Shown: positions 27,643-37,645, numbered from the stretch's first letter. The stretch: DNA of 64,000 nt from Arthrobacter sp. MMS18-M83 (GCF_026683955.1 NZ_CP113343.1:1550001-1614000); one strand, 5' to 3'. Notes: generated by a model not told the origin, from the letters alone. Numbers and translations: made by a program.

Positions 27643-28788
27643 CTAGTGTTGGGGCGATTTGTGTTGCCGGAATACTAGCTTCCCACAGCCGCCGCCTTCG
27701 CGGGGAACGGCATCTCCCTGTGCGGAGGCCTCCCGCTCCAATTCACTCAACGACACCCGATAGACGCTGACGCTTCCGGGAAGCTGCACGGGACCGGCCG
27801 ATCCCTGCCGGCGCAGCAATGCTTCAGCCGCCTGGAGCCGCCCGTAGCCGGGCTGTTGGCCCCCGACGTCGGCGGCTGCTTTGGCGATCACCCGGAACCT
27901 CAGTGCGGGGGCCAGCTCCCTCAACGAATCTTCGGGGAGCCAGAGGCCGTCGTCGGTCCGGTTCACGAGGCTTGCGTAGCTCTCCTCGGCAAGCTGCTCC
28001 AGGAAATCAGCGTCCTGTTGAAGGATCGCGGCGGTGCGGGCGAGTGATTCGGCAACGCCTGGTCCGAGCTTGTCCTCAAGCAAGGGCATCACCTCCACAC
28101 GGGTCCGCGAGCGGGCGAAAGCGGGGTCCGCGTTGCTGGGGTCGTGCCAGGTTTCGAGCTCCTCGACTTCGCAGATTTCGAGTGTTTCCGCGCGGCGGAG
28201 GCCGAGGAAGGGACGGAGGAGCTTGCCGCGGGCGGGTCGCATTCCGGCGAGGGAGCGGGTTCCCGAGCCCCGGGCCAGGCCCAGCAGCACCTGTTCCGCC
28301 TGGTCATCCAGGGTGTGCCCGAGCAGGATTGCCTGGCAATCAAGCTCGGTGGCGGCCGCCTCAAGGGCTGCGTGCCGGGCGTCGCGCGCCGCGGCCTCGG
28401 GTCCAAAACCGGTGGCAGCCACGTCCACGGTCCGCAGCTGGACAGGCGAAAGCCCCAGCTCGTGCAGGACCGCGACAGTTCGGGCCGCAACCTCACCCGA
28501 GCCTTCCTGCAGCTGGTGGTCAACCACGACGGCGGCCACACTCACCGGGTGGCCGTGCACGTGGCCGCGACGAGAGAAGTAGGCAGCCACGGAAGCGAGG
28601 GCCAGGGAGTCCGGGCCGCCGCTGCAAGCCACCAGGATTCGCTCGGGATAGCCTGCGGAGGCCAGTGCGTCCTGCAACATATTCCGTGCCTTGCCGACGA
28701 CCGGCACCAAACGCCCGGGACGTCGTCGTCCGCTGCTTTGTGGGCTGCTGCCTGGCCCCACGGGGCCGGATTCGGTACCCGCGGTCAC
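27643..28788 (-). CDS. tilS: tRNA(Ile)-lysidine synthetase
   Basis: TilS modifies C34 of the CAU-anticodon tRNA-Ile to lysidine so that it reads AUA. The 381-residue product has a Pro/Gly-rich N-terminal extension of about 45 residues, the PP-loop SGGPDS in ILVACSGGPDSLALAS, the GHTLDDQAEQVLLGLARGSG region and the ATP/tRNA-binding GMRPARGKLLRPFL. It starts with GTG overlapping the stop of the upstream metallopeptidase-like gene (GTGA), so the two are coupled. Confidence 0.94.
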   Translation of the reverse strand: MTAGTESGPVGPGSSPQSSGRRRPGRLVPVVGKARNMLQDALASAGYPERILVACSGGPDSLALASVAAYFSRRGHVHGHPVSVAAVVVDHQLQEGSGEVAARTVAVLHELGLSPVQLRTVDVAATGFGPEAAARDARHAALEAAATELDCQAILLGHTLDDQAEQVLLGLARGSGTRSLAGMRPARGKLLRPFLGLRRAETLEICEVEELETWHDPSNADPAFARSRTRVEVMPLLEDKLGPGVAESLARTAAILQQDADFLEQLAEESYASLVNRTDDGLWLPEDSLRELAPALRFRVIAKAAADVGGQQPGYGRLQAAEALLRRQGSAGPVQLPGSVSVYRVSLSELEREASAQGDAVPREGGGCGKLVFRQHKSPQH

Positions 28789-29897
28789 AGACCCATCCGC
28801 TCAAGCCACAGCTTGGCGTCGTGGATTTCGGCTTCCGTGGGCAGTTGTTCGGCCGATTCCCATACCCGGTTCAGGCCCGCCATGCCAGCCACGGCAACCA
28901 CCTCACGGACAAACTTGGCTCCGTCGCTGTATTGGCGCATTTTGGCATCCAGGCCGAGGATGTTGCGGATGAATTTTTCAATCACGCCGCGGTCCTTGCC
29001 CCGTGCGTTGAAGCGCTGCCTGATGGTCTGCACTGAAGGGACCAGGGTGGAATCGACGGCGTCCATCACCACGTTTGCGTGGCCTTCCAGCAGGCTCATG
29101 ACAGCTGTGAGATGCGAGAGCGAGGCCTTTTCCTCGGGGTTCTGCAGCAGATCCAAGATGGCTCCGCGGCCGGGCGTGGCACCAGTGGAGCGATCGCGCA
29201 GGGACCGCGCGGCGGCCGTGGCACGGTCCATGATGGAGTCCACATTGCCGAGCAGGTTGGTGCTGAGCCGCTCGATCTCCTCAAGCATGTGGGTCCGGAG
29301 CCAAGGCGCGGCGGCAAACTGCACGCGGTGGGTCTGCTCGTGAAGGCAGACCCAGAGCCGAAAATCGTCCGGGTCCACGTTGAGCTCGCGCTCCACGGAG
29401 ACGATGTTCGGGGCGACCAGCAGAAGCCGGCCAGCTGGAGGCGCTTTCGAGTCCGGGGCGAGTGCCGCGAATGGGTCATATTGGCCCAGGACCTTGCTCG
29501 ACAAGAAGGCAAGCACAGCTCCAAGCTGGCTGCCCGTGATGGCGCCGCTGGCGGCCGCGGCAGCCGGTGTCATCGCAGGACCGCGGCGGGAATCCAACAT
29601 TTGCTGAAGGGCCGGCTGCAGCATCACCGCAAAGCTCTGGGTGTTCGCCTTCGCCCACGACGCCCGGTCTACCACGAGGACATGTGAATCGCGGAGATCG
29701 CGTGCGGCTTCCAAACCGGTGATGTCGTGGACATGCGGGACCGAAATGTCCGCGCTGAAACGCAGGCTATCCACGGCTTTGCCGATCTCGCCCGGACTCA
29801 TGACCGGACCGGGGGGAGCGAGCCGGGCAGCCGTGGAGGCGGCCAGCTCCCAGTTGATGAGGGACTGGGCTTGCTGCTGAGACTCCATACGAACCAT
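28785..29897 (-). CDS. zinc-dependent metallopeptidase-like protein (DUF2342)
   Basis: A 370-residue protein of the DUF2342 / coenzyme-F420-biosynthesis-associated family found beside tilS in Actinobacteria. It has the zincin motif HEQTHRVQF near residue 189 and a downstream helical region. No signal peptide is present. The family's name reflects co-occurrence in some F420 producers; no F420 gene is in this window, so a direct role is doubtful. An ATG three codons inside (MESQQQ) is an alternative start. Substrate unknown. Confidence 0.85.
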   Translation of the reverse strand: MVRMESQQQAQSLINWELAASTAARLAPPGPVMSPGEIGKAVDSLRFSADISVPHVHDITGLEAARDLRDSHVLVVDRASWAKANTQSFAVMLQPALQQMLDSRRGPAMTPAAAAASGAITGSQLGAVLAFLSSKVLGQYDPFAALAPDSKAPPAGRLLLVAPNIVSVERELNVDPDDFRLWVCLHEQTHRVQFAAAPWLRTHMLEEIERLSTNLLGNVDSIMDRATAAARSLRDRSTGATPGRGAILDLLQNPEEKASLSHLTAVMSLLEGHANVVMDAVDSTLVPSVQTIRQRFNARGKDRGVIEKFIRNILGLDAKMRQYSDGAKFVREVVAVAGMAGLNRVWESAEQLPTEAEIHDAKLWLERMGL

Positions 29898-29965
29898 CAG
29901 AACACAACAGGCTGGATCTGCGCCCTTAAGTTCGCTGAGCGGCGAACGTCAGGCAGCGACGAACG

Positions 29966-31513
29966 TCAACCACCAGAGCAACCGCACGCGGCGAGCGCGG
30001 TCGCCGATCTGTCCAGCGCCACTTTGTTCCCGGCAGCTCCCGGCGTCAGCCCGTTGCCGATGAAGGAGAAAACCAGGAGACGGCCGTCTGCGTCCACCAC
30101 ATAGCCGCTCAAGGCGATGACCGAATTCAGGGTTCCGGTCTTGGCCCGCACCAACCCCGCCCCTTGGGAAGTGATGGCGTCGCCGTAGCGGTCACCGAGT
30201 GTCCCGGTCAGTCCGGCCACCGGGAACCCGGCGAGTGCGGCACGAAGGCGGGTGTCCGGTCCGGAGGTAATGGCCCGGACCACGTCCGCGAACTGCCTTG
30301 CCGATACCTGGTTGCCCAATGCAAGGCCGGAGACGTCTGCCAAGTGCATGGAGTCCGTGGCGATGCCCAGCTCCGCCAACTGGGCGCTCACGGCCGCGGT
30401 GGCGCCGTCGTTCGATCCTGGTTTTCCCGCGGACAGCGCAGCCATCCGGCCGAATGTTTCGGCGAGGTAGTTGTCCGAGGTTTCCAGCATCAGGTCAATC
30501 TGCTCGCGGGCGGTGGCAGATTCCGCGCTGGCCAGGACGTCCTGCTTTCCCGCAGGAGCCTTCGCGCGTTCCACGCCCGGCGACACCGTTAAGCCTGCAG
30601 CGGCGCCCGCGGCTTGGAGCTTCCCGGCAAAAGCCTCCGCGGCCGTGAGCGCGGCGTCCTGCGGGCGCGGACCAGTGGTGGCACCCGGGCTGTTCCGCGC
30701 CGAGTTCAACGCGAGCGGGAAGACCGGCGCCGTTTCGCCGGCTGCGACGTCGTCGAGGCTCCACGCCGGGTTCAATGCTGGTCCAGTGAAGATCGTGTCG
30801 TCCAACTGCACGGTGACGGGACCCGTGACGCCGCGGTCCTTGAGCACTTTGGCGGCATCCGCCGCGAGTGTTTCGAGGCCGGCATGGCCCATCACCTTGC
30901 CGGGCTGCGATTGGCCCGCGCCGAGAAGAACGTCCCCTCCCGCGCTCAGCACAATGGTCGACGCCGAGGGACCCGCCAGAACCCGTGTGCTGAAGCGTGT
31001 CTCCGGGCCGATCGCCCGCAGCGCCGCGACGGCGGTGAGGAGCTTCATGTTGGACGCCGGGACCCGGTTCTTGGTGCCGTCACGATCGTAAAGCGGAAGT
31101 CCGGTCAACGCGTCCTGAACGACGCCGGTGAAGTCTCCCCCGCCGTCGGGCGCCAGCGTGGCGTTGAGCTGGCGGGTGACATCGGCCGGCAGCGGGACCG
31201 GGGCTGAAGGGTCCAAGGGCGTAACTACCTGGGCGCGGCTCAGCTCGTTGGGAATCTGTTGCCATGCCGGCACCTTGGGCGTAGGCGTGCTGGCGGCCCC
31301 CAGGAACGTTGGGCCGAAGAATCCCGGCGCGACGCCCAGCCCCATCGGCACGGCCAAGGCAGCGATGACCAGAGTCAGGAAGATCACTGGCAGAAAGCGA
31401 ACAAAGCCCTTCGGCGGCGGTTTCCTGGGTCTGTTCTTCCTCGGTCTGAGAACGGGGGTCTCCAGCTGTTCCGGAGCCTGCTTTTCAGCCCCCGCGTTGT
31501 CAACGCCCTTCAT
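29966..31513 (-). CDS. dacB: D-alanyl-D-alanine carboxypeptidase/endopeptidase (PBP4 type)
   Basis: A penicillin-binding protein of the S13 family that trims D-Ala and cleaves cross-links in peptidoglycan. The 515-residue product has a basic, Pro-rich cytoplasmic start and one membrane anchor (residues about 38-60), so the enzyme faces outside. Active-site motifs are S-x-x-K in PASNMKLLTA near residue 178, S-x-N in LETSDNY and KTG in RAKTGTLNS. It lies 68 nt upstream of the DUF2342 gene in the same direction and is divergent from ppa. Confidence 0.93.
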   Translation of the reverse strand: MKGVDNAGAEKQAPEQLETPVLRPRKNRPRKPPPKGFVRFLPVIFLTLVIAALAVPMGLGVAPGFFGPTFLGAASTPTPKVPAWQQIPNELSRAQVVTPLDPSAPVPLPADVTRQLNATLAPDGGGDFTGVVQDALTGLPLYDRDGTKNRVPASNMKLLTAVAALRAIGPETRFSTRVLAGPSASTIVLSAGGDVLLGAGQSQPGKVMGHAGLETLAADAAKVLKDRGVTGPVTVQLDDTIFTGPALNPAWSLDDVAAGETAPVFPLALNSARNSPGATTGPRPQDAALTAAEAFAGKLQAAGAAAGLTVSPGVERAKAPAGKQDVLASAESATAREQIDLMLETSDNYLAETFGRMAALSAGKPGSNDGATAAVSAQLAELGIATDSMHLADVSGLALGNQVSARQFADVVRAITSGPDTRLRAALAGFPVAGLTGTLGDRYGDAITSQGAGLVRAKTGTLNSVIALSGYVVDADGRLLVFSFIGNGLTPGAAGNKVALDRSATALAACGCSGG

Positions 31514-31649
31514 GCAGCTTTAGTCCTCAAAGTCTTGAATGTCCCCACCGTTTCAAGAAACTTGGGCCTCTCGCTATATCCTCAATAGTAGTCGGCGGCG
31601 TCGGCTGCTCTGTTGCCGCGCCCATGCCAATACCGTCAAGGAGCATTCC

Positions 31650-32138
31650 ATGAAGCACGACGTCACGATCGAGATCCCCAAGGGGTCGCGCGTCAAGTAC
31701 GAAGTTGACCACGAGACCGGCCGCGTCCGCCTGGACCGCGTCCTTTTCACCTCGATGCAGTACCCGACCCACTACGGGTTCTTCGAGAACACTCTGGGCG
31801 AGGACGGCGACCCGTTGGACGCACTGGTGCTCCTGCAGGACTTCGACCTGTACCCCGGAGTCATCGTTGAGTCCCGCCCCATTGGCGTGTTCAACATGAC
31901 CGACGACGGCGGTGGAGACGCCAAGGTCCTGTGCGTTCCGGCCGACCCGCGCTTCGACCACATCCAGGAAATCTCGGATGTCAGCGAATTCCTGATCAAG
32001 GAAATCGAGCACTTCTTCACCCGTTACAAGGACCTTGAACCGGGCAAGTGGGTCAAGGCTGAAGGCTGGGCCGACCGCGCAGCTGCCGAAGCCGAGCTGG
32101 AAGCTTCCATCAAGCGCTACGTTCCGGTCTCCCATTAA
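31650..32138 (+). CDS. ppa: inorganic pyrophosphatase
   Basis: Family I soluble pyrophosphatase, hydrolysing PPi to phosphate and pulling biosynthetic reactions forward. ATG 31650 is preceded by AAGGAG at a good distance and gives 162 residues, the usual size for short bacterial forms. Motifs include [11 protein letters not shown], the metal-binding signature [11 protein letters not shown], and KDLEPGKW with the following WA near the C-terminus. It is monocistronic, with a strong terminator 20 nt after the stop, and divergent from dacB. Confidence 0.97.
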   Translation: MKHDVTIEIPKGSRVKYEVDHETGRVRLDRVLFTSMQYPTHYGFFENTLGEDGDPLDALVLLQDFDLYPGVIVESRPIGVFNMTDDGGGDAKVLCVPADPRFDHIQEISDVSEFLIKEIEHFFTRYKDLEPGKWVKAEGWADRAAAEAELEASIKRYVPVSH

Positions 32139-32156
32139 GCGGTAATCTGACCGGCA

Positions 32157-32205
32157 CGACGGCGGCGGCTGCGGTTCCATGTGAACCGCACCCGCCGCCG
32201 TCGTC
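32157..32205 (+). terminator. ppa terminator
   Basis: GACGGCGGCGG pairs with CCGCCGCCGTC, with an inner TGCGGTTC/GAACCGCA extension, followed by GTCGTT. The arms make one of the strongest hairpins in the window. Confidence 0.85.
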
Positions 32206-32333
32206 GTTAATCGGTAGGTCCCCGTTGCGGAACAGCTCGCCTCACAATCGCTGCCGCCCGCGGTCGTCACGAGCAGTCGGCTCTAAATTAACCGCTTGAA
32301 AGTCAACTACCTGCCGGTAATGTTTGATCCACC

Positions 32334-32933
32334 ATGTTCACCCTGACCATCAACCAACGCGACAGCCGCGGCAACGGAGACCTCGTTCCACAGCTGCTGA
32401 AAGACCTGCGCCACATCCCTGCGCGCCTGGACTTTGACCGCTCGGTGGAGGATGAAGTCCAAGGCATCGTGGACTCCCCGCACCAGGCTGTGGATACGGC
32501 GCTCATCGCCTTGCGGAGCGGGCAGTGGTACGTGGGGATCGGCGTCGGGCCGGTCAATGAACCCCTTCCCAACCAGATCAAAGACGCATCCGGGCACGGG
32601 CTGGTCTACGCCCGCCGCGCCGTGGACCGCTTGCGGAACGGCAAGGAGCGCATCCCCGTGGCCGTTGAAGGTCCGATTGCTGCCCTGGCCGCCGAGTCGG
32701 AGGCCGTGCTGCGGCTTCTAGGGCACATCGTGCAGCACCGAAGCATTGCCGAGTGGCGCGTGCTGGATCTGCTGACGCCGGGCGTTCGCGGACAACAGAA
32801 GGCCGTGGCCCAGGAACTGGGGATCAGTACCCAGGCCGTGAGCAAGGCACTCGCCCGCGCCCAGTGGGTGGAGGAGCATGCTGCCAGGCCCGCAGCAGCC
32901 CGCTTGCTGCAGTTGATCCTCGAGGTTTACTGA
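32334..32933 (+). CDS. winged helix-turn-helix protein of unknown role
   Basis: A 199-residue protein. Residues 1-105 form an alpha/beta part beginning FTLTINQRDSRGNGDLVP that resembles the N-terminal half of SatD-like proteins; I am unsure of that assignment. Residues about 125-180 contain a helix-turn-helix with QQKAVAQELGISTQAVSKALARAQW, as in sigma-region-4 or MarR-type folds. It is followed 44 nt later by an FUSC-type membrane protein in the same direction, so it might regulate that gene. No metal or cofactor motif is visible. Confidence 0.65.
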   Translation: MFTLTINQRDSRGNGDLVPQLLKDLRHIPARLDFDRSVEDEVQGIVDSPHQAVDTALIALRSGQWYVGIGVGPVNEPLPNQIKDASGHGLVYARRAVDRLRNGKERIPVAVEGPIAALAAESEAVLRLLGHIVQHRSIAEWRVLDLLTPGVRGQQKAVAQELGISTQAVSKALARAQWVEEHAARPAAARLLQLILEVY

Positions 32934-32977
32934 ACTCGTCCTCGACACGTCTAGTCCTCCCGGCCTACGTTGGGTCC

Positions 32978-34060
32978 ATGACCCCCAAGCCAAACGTGCC
33001 GCGGATTCTTCGAGCGCTCAGACAGGCCGCCACAGGCCACCGTCTCCTGTTTGCTGCCAAGACGGCCTTCGCGGCCGGGCTGGCTTGGTACCTCGCGCCA
33101 CTGATGCCTGGGACTGCCGCCTCCTACCCGTATTACGCGCCCTTGGGTGTCTTGGTCAGCATGCACCCCACTGTTGCCGCTTCAGCCAAACACGGGCTGC
33201 AGAGCCTCCTGGGACTCTGTTTGGGCATTGCCATGGCCTTCGCCGTGACCACATTTACGGCCCCGAACGCACTGGCGGTGGCCGTCGTCGTCGGCCTGGG
33301 CGTGGTCATCGGTGGCCTGCCACGGCTTGGAAGCGCCTCCGAATGGGTTCCCATGGCGGCGTTGTTTGTCCTGGTCCTGGGTTATTCGAATGCGCAGGGT
33401 TTCTCCTTCGCGTATGTCTTGCAAATGGCCATGGGAGTTGCAGTCGGATTCGCCGTGAACTGGTTGGTCTTCCCTCCCTTGCATCTTGAAGGCATCGATC
33501 CGGCCATCGACGGGCACCAACGGGCACTGTCCAAGCAACTGGCGGACATGGCCACTGCCATGACGGAATCCTGGCCACCGAACCATGAGGCTTGGGCGAG
33601 TCGCAGCGGCGACCTCGCGCGGACCGCAGCCGCTGTGCGGACAGTGGTTGACGAGGCGAAGTTGAGTGCCAAAGCGAACCCGCGGTCCCGCCGTCGGGCA
33701 AAGCGGCTGGCTGGCGATCTGGATGCTTTGCGCACCGTGGAACGGCTGACCTTCCAAATCCAGGACATCACGGACGTCCTGGCAAGCGTGATCTGGGAAG
33801 AAGACGCTGGAACTGTCATTCCGGAGGGGGTCCCAAGGAATTTGTCCGAGGCCTTGGAGAACGTTGCGGTGGTGATCGGCCAATGGAGGAATGGGGATCC
33901 AGAAGACGTCAAGAGCAGCTTGGCTGAAGCGAGGGACAGCGTGGAAGCCCTTGGTGATGTCGTCACGGAGGCCGCTGCCGACCAGGCGTCCGTGACCGCC
34001 ACGGCCTCGGTGGCCATGAGCCTCCGGCGCATCATCACCTCGGTCTCCGACTCCCCCTGA
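32978..34060 (+). CDS. FUSC-family membrane protein (putative aromatic-acid exporter)
   Basis: A 360-residue protein with five to six transmembrane helices in residues about 20-165 (for example FAAGLAWYLAPLMPG, LGIAMAFAVTTF, VVVGLGVVIGGL), then a soluble helical domain (residues 175-360). This matches half-size FUSC/ArAE exporters related to AaeB and YqjA. Start ATG 32978 was preferred over upstream in-frame codons that lie inside the preceding gene's territory. Substrate unknown; possibly organic acids. Confidence 0.75.
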   Translation: MTPKPNVPRILRALRQAATGHRLLFAAKTAFAAGLAWYLAPLMPGTAASYPYYAPLGVLVSMHPTVAASAKHGLQSLLGLCLGIAMAFAVTTFTAPNALAVAVVVGLGVVIGGLPRLGSASEWVPMAALFVLVLGYSNAQGFSFAYVLQMAMGVAVGFAVNWLVFPPLHLEGIDPAIDGHQRALSKQLADMATAMTESWPPNHEAWASRSGDLARTAAAVRTVVDEAKLSAKANPRSRRRAKRLAGDLDALRTVERLTFQIQDITDVLASVIWEEDAGTVIPEGVPRNLSEALENVAVVIGQWRNGDPEDVKSSLAEARDSVEALGDVVTEAAADQASVTATASVAMSLRRIITSVSDSP

Positions 34061-34108
34061 ACTGGAGTTTCAGGGCAGCGGTTACCGGAGTCCGGCCGCG
34101 TACGGCGG

Positions 34109-34954
34109 TTACAGCAGGCCGCGCAAGATGAGGGCGGCGCCGTCGTCGTAGACCGACGCCGTGACTTCGTCCGCGACGGCGATGACTTCTTCGGGTGCCT
34201 GGCCCATGGCAACTCCGCGGCCGGCCCAGCTGAGCATCTCAATGTCATTGCGGCCGTCTCCCACCGCCACCGTGTGGCGTGGGTGGGTGCCGAGCCGCTG
34301 GCGCAGCTGCTCAAGGGCGCTGGCCTTGGTAACTCCGGCGGCGGCGATATCCAGCCAGGCTGTCCAACCCACCGAGTAGGTGACCCCGGACAAGCCGATC
34401 TTGCGGATGGCGGTGGAAAATTCCTCGGCCGTGTTCTCGCTGCTGAAAACCACGACGCGCACCGCGGTGGCATCCAGCATGGTTTGGAAATCGACGCCGA
34501 TCGCCTCGACGCCGAAGCTCGCGTCCTGGAATCGCTCGGTGGAGAGGAAGTTCCCGTCCTCATCCTCGAGCGCGTACTTTGCGGACGGAAGCTGCTCGCG
34601 GAGAGCCATCAGCGCCGGGGCGGGATCGAAAGTGGCCTTGTGGATGATCTCGTAGCCGGCATCCAACTGGGGATCGAGCCTCAAAGTGACGCCACCGTTG
34701 CAGCACACCGCGTAGCCCCGTTCAAGGCCGATCTGCTCAATGATGGGCAAGGTGGCGTTCAACGAACGGCCGGTGGCGATCAGGACGTCGTGGCCGCCGG
34801 AGACGACGGCCCTCGCAGCGTCGCGGACTCCCTGCGACATGTGGCCATCGTGGTCCACGAGGGTCCCGTCAACATCCAGTGCGACCATGAGTTTGTGATT
34901 GAAATTCCGCTGGTCATCGATGCCAGCGACTGAGGTACCAGTCAAAATAGTCAT
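34109..34954 (-). CDS. HAD-superfamily Cof-type phosphatase
   Basis: The 281-residue product from ATG 34954 has HAD motif I VALDVDGTLVD near residue 23, motif II ATGR, the cap segment of Cof/YidA-type IIB enzymes, and motif IV GDGRNDIEML near residue 220. Such enzymes dephosphorylate sugar phosphates or flavin nucleotides; the substrate is not predictable. It is convergent with the FUSC gene. A paralogue of the same type lies at 57487-58347. Translation from a GTG eight codons upstream is possible. Confidence 0.88.
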   Translation of the reverse strand: MTILTGTSVAGIDDQRNFNHKLMVALDVDGTLVDHDGHMSQGVRDAARAVVSGGHDVLIATGRSLNATLPIIEQIGLERGYAVCCNGGVTLRLDPQLDAGYEIIHKATFDPAPALMALREQLPSAKYALEDEDGNFLSTERFQDASFGVEAIGVDFQTMLDATAVRVVVFSSENTAEEFSTAIRKIGLSGVTYSVGWTAWLDIAAAGVTKASALEQLRQRLGTHPRHTVAVGDGRNDIEMLSWAGRGVAMGQAPEEVIAVADEVTASVYDDGAALILRGLL

Positions 34955-35131
34955 GCCTACAGTGAAGCAGACCCCCACCGACGCCAGCTAGGACGCAGGC
35001 CACAGCAAGGGATTAACAGGGGGTGAATACTCCCACGTTGTCCACAGTGTGAGTGTTTACTTGGGCCGGGGATTGCCCTCGAAACACACCCTTGTTCGAT
35101 GTTCCCACCGGACAACGGCGTGATTCGCGAA

Positions 35132-36193
35132 CTAGAACGGGTTTCTTCGGGATGCACCTAGGGATGGGGTCAATCCCGCACCGAGCAGCTTCTGACGCAG
35201 CCTCTCGGGATTGTCGACGTGGGCCCAACCCCAGCGCACAAAACCGTATCCAAGATCGCGTATCCGGTCTTCCCTCAGCTTTTCCCTGTACAAGACTTCC
35301 TCCGCGGTCAGGCCGTTCCGCAGATCTGCGTCCGCGTACTTTGCTTTGCCGTCAAACTCCCCCACGACGCCCATGGCCCGGCCTTGGCCCGGCCACCAAA
35401 AGTCACTTCGGCCAACGAATCCCTCTAAATCCTTGATTTCGTGCTGCAGAACAGGTTGCTCAAATCCCAAATATTGAAAGGCAGCGCGGCTGTACGATTC
35501 ACCCGCCGATTCCACCATTGGATGGGCCAGGCGAAGTGCGATCCGAGCACGTTTTCGGGCGGTCTCACGCGGATGGCCCTCCAATGCCGCACCAATCGCG
35601 TCGACATCGAGCAAGCTACCCTCCTGGTTCATTTCACCGCGTTTCCACAGCGCCCGCGCAACACCATCCGCAACAACCAAGGACTGGCTGAGACGCGTGG
35701 AAAATGAAATATCCAAAGCGGTCTGCAATAGCCCGGTGCAACGAAATTCGCCGTGCGTTTCGCACTCCGAGTCCGGGAGGGCGTAGTACCGGAGCGGATA
35801 GTCGCCGTTGCTCCTGATCTGTTTGGCTGATGGGCCGTCTCCCACGACCTGGAAGGTTTGTTTCCGCCTGCCGGACTGCGACTGATGCGGAGTCAGGAGT
35901 TCCACGTGCGTCGGAGTTCGCAGGACCGGAATTCCGCTGACCAGCGCTGCCGATTCCCTGCACAAGATAGCCCCCGGGATGGAACGCGTCGCCGCGGCCA
36001 CAGACCACGCGAATCGTTCCCAGGGCCGCGCATCGAGCCAATGTGAAACCTCAACATAGAACCCCCGCCGGATCCTTACCAACCTTCCGGACTTGAACTG
36101 GCTGTGGATGGAATCCGTACGCGCTCCTGTGCGCCGGATCGCCGAGGTATCGATGAGGCCGCTGGGAATATCCATCCCTCCACCATGCTTCAT
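35132..36193 (-). CDS. AbiEi-like winged-helix protein with DUF559/Vsr-like C-terminus
   Basis: A 353-residue protein. The N-terminal segment (residues 10-55, ending RLVRIRRGFYVE) matches the winged-helix of type IV AbiEi antitoxins. The middle resembles AbiEi transcriptional domains. The C-terminal part (residues about 235-345) has GEFDGKAKYAD and YREKLREDRIRDLGYGFVRW, reminiscent of DUF559/very-short-patch-repair endonuclease folds. No AbiEii-like nucleotidyltransferase toxin is adjacent, so it is not a complete toxin-antitoxin pair. Such orphan genes are common in Arthrobacter. Function unknown. ATG 36175 is a second possible start. Confidence 0.7.
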   Translation of the reverse strand: MKHGGGMDIPSGLIDTSAIRRTGARTDSIHSQFKSGRLVRIRRGFYVEVSHWLDARPWERFAWSVAAATRSIPGAILCRESAALVSGIPVLRTPTHVELLTPHQSQSGRRKQTFQVVGDGPSAKQIRSNGDYPLRYYALPDSECETHGEFRCTGLLQTALDISFSTRLSQSLVVADGVARALWKRGEMNQEGSLLDVDAIGAALEGHPRETARKRARIALRLAHPMVESAGESYSRAAFQYLGFEQPVLQHEIKDLEGFVGRSDFWWPGQGRAMGVVGEFDGKAKYADADLRNGLTAEEVLYREKLREDRIRDLGYGFVRWGWAHVDNPERLRQKLLGAGLTPSLGASRRNPF

Positions 36194-36267
36194 GGCCCGC
36201 GCGCGGTCATCAGGCGGGAACCTCTATGTGGACGACACTGCCTGTCGAGGACTAGATGAAACGAAGA

Positions 36268-36328
36268 ATCCCGCCCTTGATCGAAATTCCCACCGTACAA
36301 CGCGGAGGAGAGCGAACAAGGGCGGGAT
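36268..36328 (-). terminator. long-loop hairpin after serS
   Basis: ATCCCGCCCTTG at 36268-36279 pairs perfectly with CAAGGGCGGGAT at 36317-36328 across a 37-nt loop. It lies 36 nt past the serS stop and ahead of the AbiEi-like gene's start, so it probably ends serS transcription. The loop is unusually long for an intrinsic terminator. Confidence 0.5.
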
Positions 36329-36364
36329 CAGTGCCTGGGCTAGAGCTGTGCCCGTCCAGGAGGG

Positions 36365-37645
36365 CTACAGAACCGGGAGGACCTCGAGCCCTCCGATGTA
36401 CTTCTGGAGTGCCTTGGGGACATTGACCGAGCCATCCGGGTTCTGGTGGTGCTCCAGGATGGCCACGATCCAGCGGGTGGTGGCCAACGTGCCGTTCAGG
36501 GTGGCGACGGCGCGCGTCCCCTTCGCGACGCCGTCCTCGTTGACCGCACGCTCACGGATGTTGAGGCGACGGGCCTGGAAGGTGGTGCAGTTGGACGTGG
36601 ACGTGAGCTCGCGGTACGCGTTCTGGGTGGGAACCCAGGCTTCGCAGTCGAACTTGCGGGCCGCGGACATGCCGAGGTCGCCGGCCGCCGTGTCGATCAC
36701 GCGGTATGGGATCTCGACCTTGGCCAGCATTTCCTCTTCCCAGGCCAGGAGGCGCTGGTGCTCGGCAGCGGCTTCTTCAACTGTGGTGTAGATGAACATC
36801 TCTACCTTGTTGAACTGGTGAACGCGGATGATGCCACGTGTGTCTTTGCCGTGCGAACCGGCTTCGCGGCGGTAGCAGGAGCTCTGCCCGGCGTAGCGGA
36901 TGGGGCCAGCGGAAAGGTCCAGGATCTCGTCCGCGTGGTAGCCGGCGAGGGCTACTTCCGAGGTTCCCACGAGGTAAAGGTCGTCTTCAGCGAGACGGTA
37001 GATCTCGGCGTCGTGCTTCACATCGAATCCGGTGCCCTGCATGGTCTCGGGACGCACCAAAGTGGGTGTGATCATGGGTACGAAGCCAGCTTCGATGGCT
37101 TGGTCCATGGCCATCTGCAGCAGTGCCATCTCCAAGCGCGCACCCACTCCGCGGAGGAAATAGAAGCGGGAACCGGATACCTTGGCGCCGCGTTCCATGT
37201 CGATCGCGCCAATGAGTTCGCCGATCTCCAAGTGGTCCTTCGGCTCGAAGTCCGGGAATTCGCGCGGCGTGCCGACGGTCTTGACCACCACGAAATCGTC
37301 CTCGCCGCCCTCTGGCACGCCGTCCACGATCAAGTTGGGGATGACACGGAGCAGCTCTTCCTGCTTGGCCTGGGCTGCGTCCGCCTCAGCAGAAGCAGCC
37401 TTGACCGCATTGGCGAGTTCCTTGACCTCGGCCAGCAGCGCCTGCTTTTCCTCGCCCTTGGCTTGTGCCACTTTCTTGCCAAAGACATTCTGCTCCGCAC
37501 GGAGGTTTTCGTAGCGGATCAGGGCTGCGCGGCGGTCTGCATCGGCGGAAATGATCGCGTCCACCACGGACTCGTCGGCGCCGCGGGCGCGCTGGCTGGC
37601 ACGGAACTTGTCCGGGTTTTCGCTGAGGTCTTTTACGTCGATCAC
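36365..37645 (-). CDS. serS: seryl-tRNA synthetase
   Basis: It charges tRNA-Ser and tRNA-Sec-type acceptors with serine. From GTG 37645 ([14 protein letters not shown]) it has 426 residues, the usual bacterial length. The N-terminal coiled-coil arm (residues about 30-105, many Ala/Glu/Lys) contacts the tRNA variable arm. The class II core contains [15 protein letters not shown], the active-site [21 protein letters not shown] and the C-terminal motif 3 region [20 protein letters not shown]. The much longer open frame upstream is a high-GC artefact that overlaps the divergent kinase gene. Confidence 0.97.
   Translation of the reverse strand: MIDVKDLSENPDKFRASQRARGADESVVDAIISADADRRAALIRYENLRAEQNVFGKKVAQAKGEEKQALLAEVKELANAVKAASAEADAAQAKQEELLRVIPNLIVDGVPEGGEDDFVVVKTVGTPREFPDFEPKDHLEIGELIGAIDMERGAKVSGSRFYFLRGVGARLEMALLQMAMDQAIEAGFVPMITPTLVRPETMQGTGFDVKHDAEIYRLAEDDLYLVGTSEVALAGYHADEILDLSAGPIRYAGQSSCYRREAGSHGKDTRGIIRVHQFNKVEMFIYTTVEEAAAEHQRLLAWEEEMLAKVEIPYRVIDTAAGDLGMSAARKFDCEAWVPTQNAYRELTSTSNCTTFQARRLNIRERAVNEDGVAKGTRAVATLNGTLATTRWIVAILEHHQNPDGSVNVPKALQKYIGGLEVLPVL

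Noticed and set aside
35085..35110. Possible SOS box (GTTCGATGTTC)
   Set aside because: The two GTTC-type half-sites are direct, not inverted, repeats, unlike actinobacterial LexA sites.
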